64,000 nucleotides of DNA from an uncultured bacterium (GCA_905215805.1 CAJMRL010000008.1:1-64000); one strand, 5' to 3'. Counted from the stretch's first letter, positions 1 to 8,230 are shown. Numbers and translations are program-made. The notes: generated from the sequence alone by a model not told the origin.

Positions 1-19
1 TCTCGGCGACAGCTCATAT

Positions 20-48
20 ATAATACCACGTTCGACATGAAAAGTCAA
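20..48 (-). promoter_or_regulatory. Promoter firing out of the left edge
   Basis: On the minus strand TTGACT (43-48) and TATTAT (20-25) are separated by exactly 17 bases. Transcription would start near position 13 and leave the window, so the gene served is not visible. Seen in sequence; activity is inferred. Confidence 0.6.
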
Positions 49-127
49 GCTTTTTTGATAAAAAATATTGCATAAATAAAATAAATTTTTATATGCTATT
101 ATTAGTTATTTTAACTCTATATCTATA

Positions 128-226
128 TTAAACTCCCGTAAACATAAATATCAAGCCTGCAACCATGGACAAAGCCATAGCGCCCACCGTAACCATACAA
201 ATGATCCTAACCGCGGTCTTGCTCAT
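128..226 (-). CDS. 32-residue single-pass membrane peptide
   Basis: A short ORF encodes 32 residues: a basic N-terminus (MSKTAVR) followed by one long hydrophobic stretch (about residues 8-29) with Gly, Ala and Met. It has a strong GGAGGAG ribosome binding site about 7 bases upstream and lies 13 bases behind the SLH gene on the same strand, so it may be the last gene of that operon. The size and layout (short basic head, one transmembrane helix) recall the Prli42-like miniproteins of Firmicutes, but I cannot show homology. Function unknown. Confidence 0.55.
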   Translation of the reverse strand: MSKTAVRIICMVTVGAMALSMVAGLIFMFTGV

Positions 227-239
227 CAAAAACTCCTCC

Positions 240-932
240 TTATCCTATCATATTCAATAATCTTTCCATAATAACCGCCGCCTGAGCGCGTGTAGTATTT
301 TCGAGCGGAGCAAATCTTCCGTCGTCCATACCGGTTATAATACCATTATCCGCCGCAAGCTTGACCGCCGAATAGGCCCATTGGTCAATGCTGTCCGCAT
401 CCGTAAATTTTGTTTCGGACGGCTCAGCCAATTTTTGCATTGTATTAGCATTGAGCGTATATTGATATGCACCCATGGAAATAAACGCCGCCTCTTCGCG
501 TGTTATTGCCACATTGCCGCTGAATGCTCCCAAATATGTCACTTTAGCAGCCGAATCACCGTTCTCATCCGTATACGGTTCCACACTAACCTCATACCCT
601 GTAATCATTTGTCTTGGAATAAGTCCCTTATCCAGCGCACTCTGCAAATACGGAGCATACCAATCATCTCCCGATGCGTCAAGGCACTCGCCCTCGCGTA
701 TATCCGATGTTTCGATCCCTACAGTATCCATCATCATCTTAAGATACTGGGCGCGCGTAACATTTCCGTCAGGGTCAAACATTCCGTCACCAACGCCGTT
801 TATATATCCGGCGTCCGCCAGGCTGTTTATAGTATTCTGAGCCCAATGACCGTCTATATCCGTAAAATCGGCCGCATATGCAGCCGATGTACTTAACATA
901 GCCGCACAAACAGCAATAATCATTTTTTTCAT
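240..932 (-). CDS. Secreted SLH-domain-only protein
   Basis: The 230-residue protein has a signal peptide (about 1-20, ending AYA) and then only SLH modules: one at about 22-72 (FTDIDGHWAQ), a middle one (EGECLDASGDDWY, ALDKGLIP) interrupted by a roughly 50-residue insert, and one at about 175-228 (DQWAYSAVKLAADNGIITG, TRAQAAVIMERL). SLH triplets bind pyruvylated cell-wall polysaccharide in Firmicutes. The triplet closely resembles the C-terminal part of the upstream esterase, including the same insert position, so the two look like products of duplication. The start codon overlaps the esterase stop by four bases (ATGA), with a GGAGGAG site inside the esterase tail, so the pair is translationally coupled. 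It carries no catalytic domain; a cell-wall-binding or displacing role is inference. Confidence 0.85.
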   Translation of the reverse strand: MKKMIIAVCAAMLSTSAAYAADFTDIDGHWAQNTINSLADAGYINGVGDGMFDPDGNVTRAQYLKMMMDTVGIETSDIREGECLDASGDDWYAPYLQSALDKGLIPRQMITGYEVSVEPYTDENGDSAAKVTYLGAFSGNVAITREEAAFISMGAYQYTLNANTMQKLAEPSETKFTDADSIDQWAYSAVKLAADNGIITGMDDGRFAPLENTTRAQAAVIMERLLNMIG

Positions 933-2686
933 ATATTACTTACTCCTCCAAAAAACAAATAAACAGAAAGCACATTCCATACTATACTTGACGCCTGTGC
1001 CCTCGTGAGTGTTTCATCCGGACGAAAACTGCCGTCACCCATGCCGTTTATAATATTATAGGCATATGCCTTATTAACCGCATCTATGTAACTCGAACTG
1101 ATTTTACTCTCGTCTGAGAATTCCGCTTCACCCGAACGCATATCCATTTCTTTATCCGCCTGTCCGGAATTTTCTATTGCATATTCAGCGCATCTCACTG
1201 CCAAAGCCGCCGCTTCTTCACGGGTTATTTCCTTATCTCCTAAAAAGCTGCCGTTATAAACATCTATATCGACCGTAACCTCTGCCTTATCATCACTCGC
1301 TTCAGCAAGCGTTTTTGTCACAGCCTGTTTTTCACATTGCGCTATCATTTCATCGGGAATAAGCCCTTTATCCAGCGCGCTCTGCAAATAATAGCAATAC
1401 CAGTCGTCCTCCGAAGCGTCAAGGCACTCCCCTTCTCTGTAAGCGTGCCCCGGTATATTGCATACCCGCATAAGCATACTCAAAAGCTCCGCACGGCTTA
1501 TTTCCTTATCGGGCATAAACCTGTCGCCGTCCACGCCCTTGAAAAGCCCCGCCGCCTTAAGAGAGTTTGCATGGACCGCCCAATGACCCTCCATATCGGT
1601 AAATTCCGTATACTCTTTAACATATTGTGCAAGCTCAGGGATCTCTTCCTTTACAGCATTTACTATAACGCTCGCGACATTTCTCGCGCCCGTTTCCTTC
1701 AAATGGGTATGGTCGTCCGTTCCCTCAGGATATGCCTTGCTTTCAAGCGGCTCGCATATAAAATAGCCGTTGAGTACTGCTTCCTTTGAAAGACCCTTCC
1801 ATTCTTCTGTCATACGCTCATTTACATCAATAAGCTCCGCTCCCGTTTCCTGAGCAATTTCTCTTGTAGGTTCGGCATAATCCTGTCTGGATTCCATAAA
1901 GCAGGAATTTTCCTCATCCCACCATGAAGCAGGAGTTGCCGTAAGCAGTACCGGAACTCCGCCTCTCTTTTCGACCTCAGCTATATACTTATCTGTAATA
2001 AGCTCCTTATAATCAGGAACGCTGATATATCTTTCCGGTTTATCCTGAGCTCCGTCATTTATTCCAAACTGTATAAAAACATAATCTCCCGGTTTAAGCT
2101 GAGTAAGGATGGCGTCGAGTCTTCCGTCATTGTCAAAGCTCTTGGAGCTTCTTCCTCCCATAGCGCGGTTCTCAACAATCACCCCATCGATAAAATAGTC
2201 AGCCAAAACCTGCCCCCATCCTGTCTGAGGATATGCTTTCTTATAATCATAAGTCTGAGCCGTTGAATCTCCCGCTATATATATCGTGGGTTTATCTCCC
2301 TTTTCAATCCTGTCCGGCAGCTGCTCGATCTCTATCTCCGTAACATTCGGGCTTTCTCCTTTTACCTCAACCGTAATCTTCCCGTCCTTCGGAACCACCG
2401 GCTCTACATTGTCCTGCGTATCTCCCGCCTCAAGAGTATACGCCCTCACGCGCTCGCCGCCGTTTATAAATATATTCGCATTCGTCTGAGTTTCTCCGCC
2501 GGTTTTTATGCTCACAGAATAATCCCCGTCCGGGATCTCCTGTTCCAAAACAATACTTCCTTCCTCATTTGGCTTGACTCCTGTCATATCAAAAGACTGC
2601 GAAAATCTTTCCGCATATACTGCCGTTCCGATAAGCGGCAACGCCGCCAAAGCCGTCACCAGTGCTGTGATCCTCTTTAATATCAT
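929..2686 (-). CDS. SLH-anchored SGNH esterase (CE12-like, rhamnogalacturonan acetylesterase type)
   Basis: About 585 residues: signal peptide (to about 25), a beta-rich N-terminal domain (about 28-125), an SGNH hydrolase domain and three C-terminal SLH modules (about 365-560). Hydrolase motifs are visible: block I GDSTAQ, block II GGRSSKS, block III QFGINDG and block V DDHTHL with the Asp-His pair. This order and spacing fit carbohydrate esterase family 12, whose members remove acetyl groups from rhamnogalacturonan or xylan. SLH modules should hold it on the cell wall. The ATG at 2686 is chosen over the upstream TTG because GAGG lies nine bases before it. It is the first gene of an operon with the SLH-only protein. 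Substrate is inferred from family only. Confidence 0.85.
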   Translation of the reverse strand: MILKRITALVTALAALPLIGTAVYAERFSQSFDMTGVKPNEEGSIVLEQEIPDGDYSVSIKTGGETQTNANIFINGGERVRAYTLEAGDTQDNVEPVVPKDGKITVEVKGESPNVTEIEIEQLPDRIEKGDKPTIYIAGDSTAQTYDYKKAYPQTGWGQVLADYFIDGVIVENRAMGGRSSKSFDNDGRLDAILTQLKPGDYVFIQFGINDGAQDKPERYISVPDYKELITDKYIAEVEKRGGVPVLLTATPASWWDEENSCFMESRQDYAEPTREIAQETGAELIDVNERMTEEWKGLSKEAVLNGYFICEPLESKAYPEGTDDHTHLKETGARNVASVIVNAVKEEIPELAQYVKEYTEFTDMEGHWAVHANSLKAAGLFKGVDGDRFMPDKEISRAELLSMLMRVCNIPGHAYREGECLDASEDDWYCYYLQSALDKGLIPDEMIAQCEKQAVTKTLAEASDDKAEVTVDIDVYNGSFLGDKEITREEAAALAVRCAEYAIENSGQADKEMDMRSGEAEFSDESKISSSYIDAVNKAYAYNIINGMGDGSFRPDETLTRAQASSIVWNVLSVYLFFGGVSNI

Positions 2687-2760
2687 AAGCAACTACCTCA
2701 AAAATATTCATATAACGGGAAAATATATCCCTCATTATCTATATACTATCAATAAAATAT

Positions 2761-2789
2761 ATTATATAATATGCGCTGTAAAATTGCAA
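2761..2789 (-). promoter_or_regulatory. Promoter of the esterase-SLH operon
   Basis: TTGCAA (2784-2789) and TATAAT (2761-2766) on the minus strand with a 17-base spacer, placed 75 bases before the esterase start. Confidence 0.7.
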
Positions 2790-2808
2790 TAGAAAATTTA
2801 TGAATTTT

Positions 2809-3927
2809 TTATATAACCTCTCCCCATAAGTTTGAAGCCACAAAATCATACAGATCCGCTGTAGCATTAGGCTTTCCTATATGCGCCACGCTTTCCCTCA
2901 AGAGCTTCTCTCTCCATTCGCAGCTCAAAAGCTGATGCAGCGCCTCGGAAATCGTATATCTCTCATTCACCGCTATCACCGCACCGCTGTTTACCAGAAA
3001 ATCCGTATTGCGATCCTCCTGTCCCGGAAGCGGATTCATAACGATCATCGGCAGTCCCTTGGCAAGTGTTTCAGATGTTGTAAGTCCTCCCGGCTTAGAT
3101 ACAATAAAATCCGCCGCATCCATCATCACATCAACATTATCCACAAATCCGTAATTATATACATTTTTCTTAAACTCACACTCATCAACAGCAGCCTTTG
3201 CTTTAGCGTTCGAGCCGCACACGCATAGTATCTGGAAGTCAGCCGGATATTCGTCCATTTCCATAAGAGTCTTTTTTATATTTCCATATCCCATAGAACC
3301 CATAATAACAAGCGCGGTTTTCATATCCGCTATCCCCAAAATGCGCCTTGCCTCTTTCTTATCGCCCTTTTTGGAGAACTGCTCCCTTATAGGTATGCCT
3401 ATGGGAAGTATCCTCTTTTTTTCTATTCCCTTTTTCATCATTTCATAGTTAAGAAGCTCATCCGGCGTAACATAATAATCCAAAAACGTACTTTCCCAAA
3501 ACGGATGGACCGTAAAATCCGTAACTATTCCTATGGTCGGACATAAAAATACCTGCTTTTCGCGCAGGATACTCATGAGAACTCCCGCATAGCTGTGAGT
3601 TCCGATTATCAGATCCGGTTCAAACTCATAAATATAGCTCACAAGCTTTTTTGAAACAAGCGAGGACAAAATCGAAACTATTGATTTTTCCGTATATGGC
3701 TCGACCTTCTGTGACATTTTCCCATAAATTTTTCCGTATGCCTCTGAGAGATATTTTGTTGAAATAAGGTATCCATCCTGAATCGAATTGCCCAAATGCC
3801 GGTTTATGTAATCAAAAATATCAAGCATCTCGCACTTATGTCCATATCCCGAAAAGCACTCCATAATCGCCTTTGCCGTGCTGTGATGACCATATCCCGC
3901 ACGAACTGACATCAATAATACATTCAT
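2809..3927 (-). CDS. MGDG synthase / UgtP-type glycolipid glycosyltransferase
   Basis: The 372-residue protein begins with the Rossmann-fold signature of the MGDG synthase family (VRAGYGHHSTAKAI, residues about 8-21) and has the GT28-type nucleotide-sugar site near the C-terminus (KPGGLTTSE, about 280-288). Members move glucose or galactose from a UDP-sugar onto diacylglycerol to make membrane glycolipids and lipoteichoic-acid anchors. Length is normal for the family and no transmembrane helix is seen, consistent with a monotopic enzyme on the inner leaflet. The start is preceded by a GGGG stretch eight bases upstream and the gene has its own promoter at 4091-4119. Exact acceptor and sugar cannot be read from sequence. 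Confidence 0.85.
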   Translation of the reverse strand: MNVLLMSVRAGYGHHSTAKAIMECFSGYGHKCEMLDIFDYINRHLGNSIQDGYLISTKYLSEAYGKIYGKMSQKVEPYTEKSIVSILSSLVSKKLVSYIYEFEPDLIIGTHSYAGVLMSILREKQVFLCPTIGIVTDFTVHPFWESTFLDYYVTPDELLNYEMMKKGIEKKRILPIGIPIREQFSKKGDKKEARRILGIADMKTALVIMGSMGYGNIKKTLMEMDEYPADFQILCVCGSNAKAKAAVDECEFKKNVYNYGFVDNVDVMMDAADFIVSKPGGLTTSETLAKGLPMIVMNPLPGQEDRNTDFLVNSGAVIAVNERYTISEALHQLLSCEWREKLLRESVAHIGKPNATADLYDFVASNLWGEVI

Positions 3928-4090
3928 GCCTATAACCCCTAAATCCTTTCACCAAAATAAAACAGTATATCCCGAACATATCCGCAATATACTGTCAAAG
4001 CTTTAACCTCATTTGAAGACAGACCGCATAAAGCTTGAGCTTCAACATCTGTTCCGATACTATCTCCCAATATTATATTTACTATTTTAT

Positions 4091-4119
4091 ATAATAACAC
4101 ACAAGCGCAGAAAATGCAA
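4091..4119 (-). promoter_or_regulatory. Promoter of the glycosyltransferase gene
   Basis: TTGCAT (4114-4119), 17-base spacer, TATTAT (4091-4096) on the minus strand. It gives a leader of about 155 bases before the glycosyltransferase start, with no clear leader peptide. Confidence 0.55.
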
Positions 4120-4189
4120 GAAAAATAAATCAAAAAGGCATTCCAATAAATAGAAAACAAAAGAAGATAAAAATTTTTTAAAAAAAAGC

Positions 4190-4218
4190 TTGACATTTAG
4201 GGAGAAGTGTGGTAAGAT
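4190..4218 (+). promoter_or_regulatory. Promoter of the tRNA-Ser/tRNA-Pro transcript
   Basis: TTGACA (4190-4195), 17-base spacer, TAAGAT (4213-4218), 40 bases before tRNA-Ser. Confidence 0.75.
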
Positions 4219-4258
4219 ATTACTCGTTGAGAAGAGCGGATGAACTTAACCGGCGCAT

Positions 4259-4344
4259 GGAGAAGTATCGAAGTGGTCGTAACGAGCTGCACTCGAAATG
4301 CAGTTGTCCGAAAGGGCACGTGGGTTCGAATCCCACCTTCTCCG
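4259..4344 (+). tRNA. tRNA-Ser (anticodon CGA)
   Basis: 86 bases fold as a class II tRNA: acceptor GGAGAAG/CTTCTCC, anticodon arm CTGCA-CTCGAAA-TGCAG giving CGA, a long variable arm (GTCCGAAAGGGCAC) typical of serine tRNAs, and a T arm GTGGGTTCGAATCCCAC. CCA is not encoded. Confidence 0.95.
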
Positions 4345-4352
4345 TTAGATAG

Positions 4353-4426
4353 CGGGATGTGGCTCAGTTTGGTAGAGCACTACGTTCGGGACGTAGGGGC
4401 CGCTGGTTCAAATCCAGTCATCCCGA
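4353..4426 (+). tRNA. tRNA-Pro (anticodon CGG)
   Basis: 74 bases: acceptor CGGGATG/CATCCCG, D arm GCTC-AGTTTGGTA-GAGC, anticodon arm CTACG-TTCGGGA-CGTAG giving CGG, T arm CTGGTTCAAATCCAG. It lies 8 bases after tRNA-Ser and shares its promoter and terminator. CCA is not encoded. Confidence 0.95.
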
Positions 4427-4438
4427 TTTCATTTTAAT

Positions 4439-4470
4439 AAGGACTGTCCTTCGGGACAGTCCTTTCTTTC
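4439..4470 (+). terminator. Rho-independent terminator of the tRNA transcript
   Basis: An 11-bp perfect stem (AAGGACTGTCC / GGACAGTCCTT) with a TTCG tetraloop followed by a T-rich tail. Confidence 0.9.
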
Positions 4471-4540
4471 TTTTATATCAAAAACGACCATGAACTTGCC
4501 GCATTAAGAATTGCATAGAGCTGCTCGATTTTAGAGATGC

Positions 4541-4586
4541 AAAAAACGGCTGTATAAGGGCATAAACCCTTATACGGCCGTTTTCT
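4541..4586 (-). terminator. Terminator of the RpiB-family gene
   Basis: Stem of about 18 bp (4543-4560 with 4567-4584, one mismatch) around a six-base loop, with a T-run on the minus strand just downstream of the isomerase gene. Confidence 0.85.
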
Positions 4587-4604
4587 GATAATATATGAGT
4601 AAAT

Positions 4605-5243
4605 TTAGCCAACCAATGTCTCAACGTAAGCCTTGATCTTATCGCACTTGCAGTTAGCAAAGAACATATCCTTAAAGTTCTTTCCCGCAACAGCGCCCTT
4701 AACAAGCTCCTGATCAAGATTCGGAAGAATGTCGAGAAGATCTCTGTGAGTAACCTTCTTAACCTCGTTAAGGATCTTAGCGTTTCTCTGCTCCGGAACA
4801 GCTCTCTCCTTCGGATAGCCGCCGCCCCACTCTTCAACGAAGAGCTTTTCAAATACATACTGGAGATTAAGCTCAGCGCCCCAGCCCCAGCCCTTAGCGA
4901 AAGGCATAGCTATACAGTTGCCGTTATTAACCTGTGTGAACTGATAAGCGTCTGTCGGATCAACAACATGTCCGCAAAGTACGCCCGGGAATGCGTTGCA
5001 GGCAAGGCAAGCGCCCTCGCCGGTACCGCAGCCTGTGATTACGAGATCAGCAGCGCCCGAGTTAAGCAAAATAGCGGCAAGAATACCTATCTGTACATAT
5101 GTAAGCTGTTCCTCATCCTCAGCGCTGTACATACCATAGTTGAATACCTCATGACCTAAAGGCTCAACAACCTTTTTAAGGGTATCAAAAATGATTGAGT
5201 TTTTAGCAGCCTGGCTGTTTTCATTAATTAATGCAATTTTCAT
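4605..5243 (-). CDS. RpiB/LacAB-family isomerase, candidate 4-deoxy-L-threo-5-hexosulose-uronate isomerase (DhuI-like)
   Basis: The 212-residue protein has the RpiB/LacA/LacB fold signature: N-terminal MKIALINEN, then the catalytic-loop motif TGCGTGEGACLACNAFPGV (about residues 70-88), longer at the C-terminus than ordinary ribose-5-phosphate isomerase B (about 145-150 residues). The long form with GHVVDPTDAYQFTQVNNGN matches, from memory, streptococcal DhuI, which isomerises the unsaturated uronate product of glycosaminoglycan breakdown. In this window GH88 and heparinase-like genes would produce exactly that substrate, so the assignment is attractive but is inference; a pentose-phosphate isomerase remains possible. 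Single gene with its own promoter (5307-5335) and terminator; AGAGGG precedes the ATG. Confidence 0.75.
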   Translation of the reverse strand: MKIALINENSQAAKNSIIFDTLKKVVEPLGHEVFNYGMYSAEDEEQLTYVQIGILAAILLNSGAADLVITGCGTGEGACLACNAFPGVLCGHVVDPTDAYQFTQVNNGNCIAMPFAKGWGWGAELNLQYVFEKLFVEEWGGGYPKERAVPEQRNAKILNEVKKVTHRDLLDILPNLDQELVKGAVAGKNFKDMFFANCKCDKIKAYVETLVG

Positions 5244-5306
5244 TGGAATTACCCTCTTTCTATATTTATCTCATACGGATATAAACCCCGTATCCCTTGT
5301 AACTAC

Positions 5307-5335
5307 ATTATATCACACATCAGTATATTTTGCAA
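5307..5335 (-). promoter_or_regulatory. Promoter of the RpiB-family gene
   Basis: TTGCAA (5330-5335), 17-base spacer, perfect TATAAT (5307-5312) on the minus strand. Confidence 0.75.
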
Positions 5336-5390
5336 GGGATAAATATTTTTATATGTAAAATATTTTTAAATTTTTGATCAAGACAAATAT

Positions 5391-5430
5391 AAAAAAACTC
5401 CCGAAGCAAAGCTGTACTTCGGGAGTTTTT
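5391..5430 (-). terminator. Terminator of the P-type ATPase gene
   Basis: Perfect stem AACTCCCGAAG / CTTCGGGAGTT with a ten-base loop and T-runs on both sides, 28 bases downstream of the ATPase stop. Confidence 0.9.
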
Positions 5431-5457
5431 GAGACTTATATAATAATTTCTGAAATA

Positions 5458-8019
5458 TTATTTATTTTTAGCATAATACGACTGACGCACTGTCTTTCCA
5501 ATCTGTGAAATTATCGACGGAGCGATAGCCAATACTACGATCATAATATACTTCATAGTATCGAGCACTTCCGTATCGAGTATACCGTGAAGTCCCGGTA
5601 TGAACAACGCGCATGAAAGCAGCACAGCTCCGGCAACAAAGGCGATCACGCTGAATCTGTTTGTAAACAGGCCTATCTTGTAGAGCGGTCTGTCCGAACG
5701 GCAGCCGAAGCCTAAGAACAAACGTCCAAGACATAATACCGCAAACGACATCGTAGTAGCGCTTTCGGGGCTTATCGAGTTGCCGATATAATAAGCAATA
5801 ATCGTCGATATTGAAAGAATGATTCCCTGCGATACAATAGAGAACAGCGATTTCTTATTCAATATGCCCTCACCCTGTTTTCTGGGCTTCTGCTTAAGAA
5901 CATCTCCCGCGCCTCTCTCCGTGCTTATAGCAATTGCGGGAAGCGAGTCGGTAAGCAAATTTATAAACAGCAGATGCACCGGTGTAAACGGCATCTGAAG
6001 TCCGGCAAAAACACAGTACATTACCGCGATAATCGCCGCGAAATTACCCATAAGCAGGAACTTTATCGCATTTTTAATATTTCTGTATATAATACGTCCG
6101 TTGGCAACAGCCTTGATGATGGTAGCAAAGTTATCGTCCGTAAGAACGATTGAAGCGGCATCCTTGCTGACCTGAGTACCTGTTATACCCATCGCAACGC
6201 CGACGTCAGCCTTCTTCAATGCAGGAGCATCGTTCACGCCGTCTCCGGTCATGGAAACGATCTTGCCCGCCTTCTGCCAAAGCTCAACTATTCTTATCTT
6301 ATGCGCCGGGCTTACACGCGCGTAAACGGATATTTTCGGCAGAAGCTTTATAAGCTCGTCATCGCTTATATCGTCAAGCTCCGCACCCTCATACGCCAGA
6401 TCTCCGTCACGGAATATTCCTATCTCTTTAGCTATAGCAACAGCCGTAACCTTATGGTCGCCGGTAATCATAACAGGCTTTATGCCCGCTCCTATACATT
6501 TTGCGACAGCTTCCTTACTTTCCGGTCTCGGCGGGTCTGTCATAGCCGAAAGACCTATAAATGTCAAGTCATTTTCATCTTCAAAATCAAGAGTTCTCTC
6601 TTCCGGAATATTTTTATAAGCATATCCGAGAACTCTCATTCCGTCTCCGGAATATTTAGCGTTTTGTTTCTTGATTTTTTCCCTATCCGAATCTGTAATT
6701 TTTCTTACAGAGCCGTTGTCGAGTATGTGCGTAACTCTATCCAATATAACATCGGGAGCGCCCTTTGTGAATATAGTGAACTTTTCATCAATGTCATGCA
6801 AGGTTGACATAAGCTTTCTGTCGCTGTCAAACGGAAGCTCGCCCAATCTGGGGTGTTCGTCCTTGGCTTTTTTGCAGAAGCTCTCCCCGCAATAGTTAAG
6901 CAAAGCGATCTCCGTCGGGTCGCCTATCATGCCATCGGCGCCGAATACAGCATCGTTACATAATGCCATTGCAAGCTTTATCATCTGTGACTTATCTCCG
7001 TAGACGTCGCGCACGGTCATCTTATTCTGTGTAAGAGTACCCGTCTTATCCGAGCATATAACGTTTACGCAGCCAAGACTTTCAACTGCCTTAAGCTCCT
7101 TTACAATAGCGTTTTCCGCCGCCATCTTCTGGGTTCCTATCGCAAGCGATATCGTTACAATGGAGCTCAAAGCCTCAGGTATAGCCGCAACCGCCAGCGC
7201 GACCGCAAACATAAGCGCGTCCATAGGACTTTCCCTTCTTAAAAGCGACATACCCATAACTATGGCACATATAACTACTATACCGATTGAAAGGATCTTG
7301 CTGAAATTGTCAAGCTCCTTCTGGAGCGGAGTCTGCTTCTCCTTAGCGGCATTCAAAAGCTCCGCAATCTTACCTATCTCCGTTTCCATTCCCGTAGCAG
7401 TAACGACCGCAATACCGCGTCCGTTGGTGATTTTTGAGCCTGAATAGATCATATTGCGTCTGTCTGCAACAGGTATCTTTTCTCCCGTCAGTACCTCGGT
7501 GAGCTTTTCAACAGCAAGACTTTCACCCGTCAGCGAGCTCTCATCGGACGAGAGATTGACCGCTTCTATGATACGTCCGTCAGCCGCCGCAATATCTCCC
7601 GCTTCCAAAATCATAATATCGCCGACACACAGCTCACGAGCCGGTATTTCCGCCATAATGCCGTTGCGCATTACCTTAGCCATCGGCGACGACATTGCCT
7701 TCAGAGCCGCAAGCGACTTCTCCGCCTTAACATTCTGCACCGTACCTATAATGGCATTCATAATAAGCACGCATATAATAACGATTGCGCTGTCCTGATT
7801 TCCGGTAAAGAGAGATATAACAACGGAAATCAAAAGAATGATAACGAGCAGATCCTTAAACTGCGAGATAAATATCTCGGGAATACTTTTCTTTTTTCCC
7901 TCTGCAAGCTCGTTGTAGCCGTTTTTTTCGAGACGGCTTTTTGCTTCTTGAGCATCAAGACCCTCTGCCGAGGATTTAAGCTGCTCTAAAGTTTCTTCAA
8001 TGCTTTTTTTGTGATACAT
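5458..8019 (-). CDS. P-type cation-transporting ATPase (PII type, likely Mn2+/Ca2+ exporter)
   Basis: About 853 residues with the complete P-type ATPase set: N-terminal cation ATPase domain, actuator motif SLTGES, phosphorylation site CSDKTGTLTQ, hinge TGDGVNDAPALKKAD, and roughly ten membrane segments. The M4 motif PEALSS resembles the Ca2+/Mn2+ (SPCA/PMCA-like) group rather than heavy-metal CPx pumps. ATP hydrolysis drives divalent cation export through the plasma membrane. The start at 8019 is chosen because AAAGGACAGG lies just upstream; an earlier in-frame ATG (8055) would run through this site and through the end of the riboswitch expression platform. The leader is a yybP-ykoY Mn2+ riboswitch, so Mn2+ efflux is the best-supported role, as for riboswitch-linked P-type ATPases in Lactococcus and Streptococcus. 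Confidence 0.9.
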   Translation of the reverse strand: MYHKKSIEETLEQLKSSAEGLDAQEAKSRLEKNGYNELAEGKKKSIPEIFISQFKDLLVIILLISVVISLFTGNQDSAIVIICVLIMNAIIGTVQNVKAEKSLAALKAMSSPMAKVMRNGIMAEIPARELCVGDIMILEAGDIAAADGRIIEAVNLSSDESSLTGESLAVEKLTEVLTGEKIPVADRRNMIYSGSKITNGRGIAVVTATGMETEIGKIAELLNAAKEKQTPLQKELDNFSKILSIGIVVICAIVMGMSLLRRESPMDALMFAVALAVAAIPEALSSIVTISLAIGTQKMAAENAIVKELKAVESLGCVNVICSDKTGTLTQNKMTVRDVYGDKSQMIKLAMALCNDAVFGADGMIGDPTEIALLNYCGESFCKKAKDEHPRLGELPFDSDRKLMSTLHDIDEKFTIFTKGAPDVILDRVTHILDNGSVRKITDSDREKIKKQNAKYSGDGMRVLGYAYKNIPEERTLDFEDENDLTFIGLSAMTDPPRPESKEAVAKCIGAGIKPVMITGDHKVTAVAIAKEIGIFRDGDLAYEGAELDDISDDELIKLLPKISVYARVSPAHKIRIVELWQKAGKIVSMTGDGVNDAPALKKADVGVAMGITGTQVSKDAASIVLTDDNFATIIKAVANGRIIYRNIKNAIKFLLMGNFAAIIAVMYCVFAGLQMPFTPVHLLFINLLTDSLPAIAISTERGAGDVLKQKPRKQGEGILNKKSLFSIVSQGIILSISTIIAYYIGNSISPESATTMSFAVLCLGRLFLGFGCRSDRPLYKIGLFTNRFSVIAFVAGAVLLSCALFIPGLHGILDTEVLDTMKYIMIVVLAIAPSIISQIGKTVRQSYYAKNK

Positions 8020-8051
8020 TTTATCCTGTCCTTTCAGTATTATTTTGTGCA

Positions 8052-8103
8052 ACAAAAAAGACTTTTATTGCACGCCAAAAAAAAGAAATGCAATAAAAGT
8101 CTT
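8052..8103 (-). terminator. Riboswitch-controlled intrinsic terminator
   Basis: On the minus strand a 15-bp perfect stem (8089-8103 with 8058-8072) is followed by a T-run. Its 5' arm (8089-8103) includes the bases that form the 3' side of aptamer helix P1 (8092-8099), so aptamer and terminator are mutually exclusive: ligand-bound P1 should block termination and turn the ATPase on. Confidence 0.85.
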
Positions 8104-8195
8104 GCCGTGAGTCAAAATAAACTCAGTGCGGTACGGATTTTATAAAATCGTACTGACGACACCGCACACGATATTCGCCGCTACTCCCTTTTATT
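8090..8195 (-). ncRNA. yybP-ykoY (Mn2+-sensing) riboswitch aptamer
   Basis: The leader contains the family landmarks in order on the minus strand: GGGAGTAGCG near the 5' end, TGTCGTCAG in the middle, and GGCAAGACTTTTATTGC at the 3' end (8090-8106). P1 forms from AATAAAAG (8188-8195) and CTTTTATT (8092-8099). Internal helices are visible, for example GTACGATTTT/AAAATCGTAC. The known L. lactis aptamer has the matching GGGGAGUAGCG, GUCGUCA and AGCAAGACCUUU elements. Located between a consensus promoter and a terminator, immediately before a P-type ATPase, a usual regulon member of this class. Confidence 0.92.
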
Positions 8196-8201
8196 AAATT
8201 T

Positions 8202-8230
8202 ATTATACCTAATTTTTTCCTGTTTGTCAA
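8202..8230 (-). promoter_or_regulatory. Promoter of the riboswitch-ATPase transcript
   Basis: Perfect TTGACA (8225-8230), 17-base spacer, perfect TATAAT (8202-8207); start of transcription near 8195, the first base of helix P1. Confidence 0.9.

Noticed and set aside
3939..4196. 85-codon minus-strand frame between the glycosyltransferase and the tRNAs
   Set aside because: A good promoter (4091-4119) lies inside it, its start overlaps the tRNA promoter, it has no ribosome site and the N-terminal half is a translation of AT-rich spacer. The C-terminal 30 residues look somewhat protein-like, but no supported start codon was found.
4240..4437. 65-codon plus-strand frame
   Set aside because: It reads straight through both tRNA genes.
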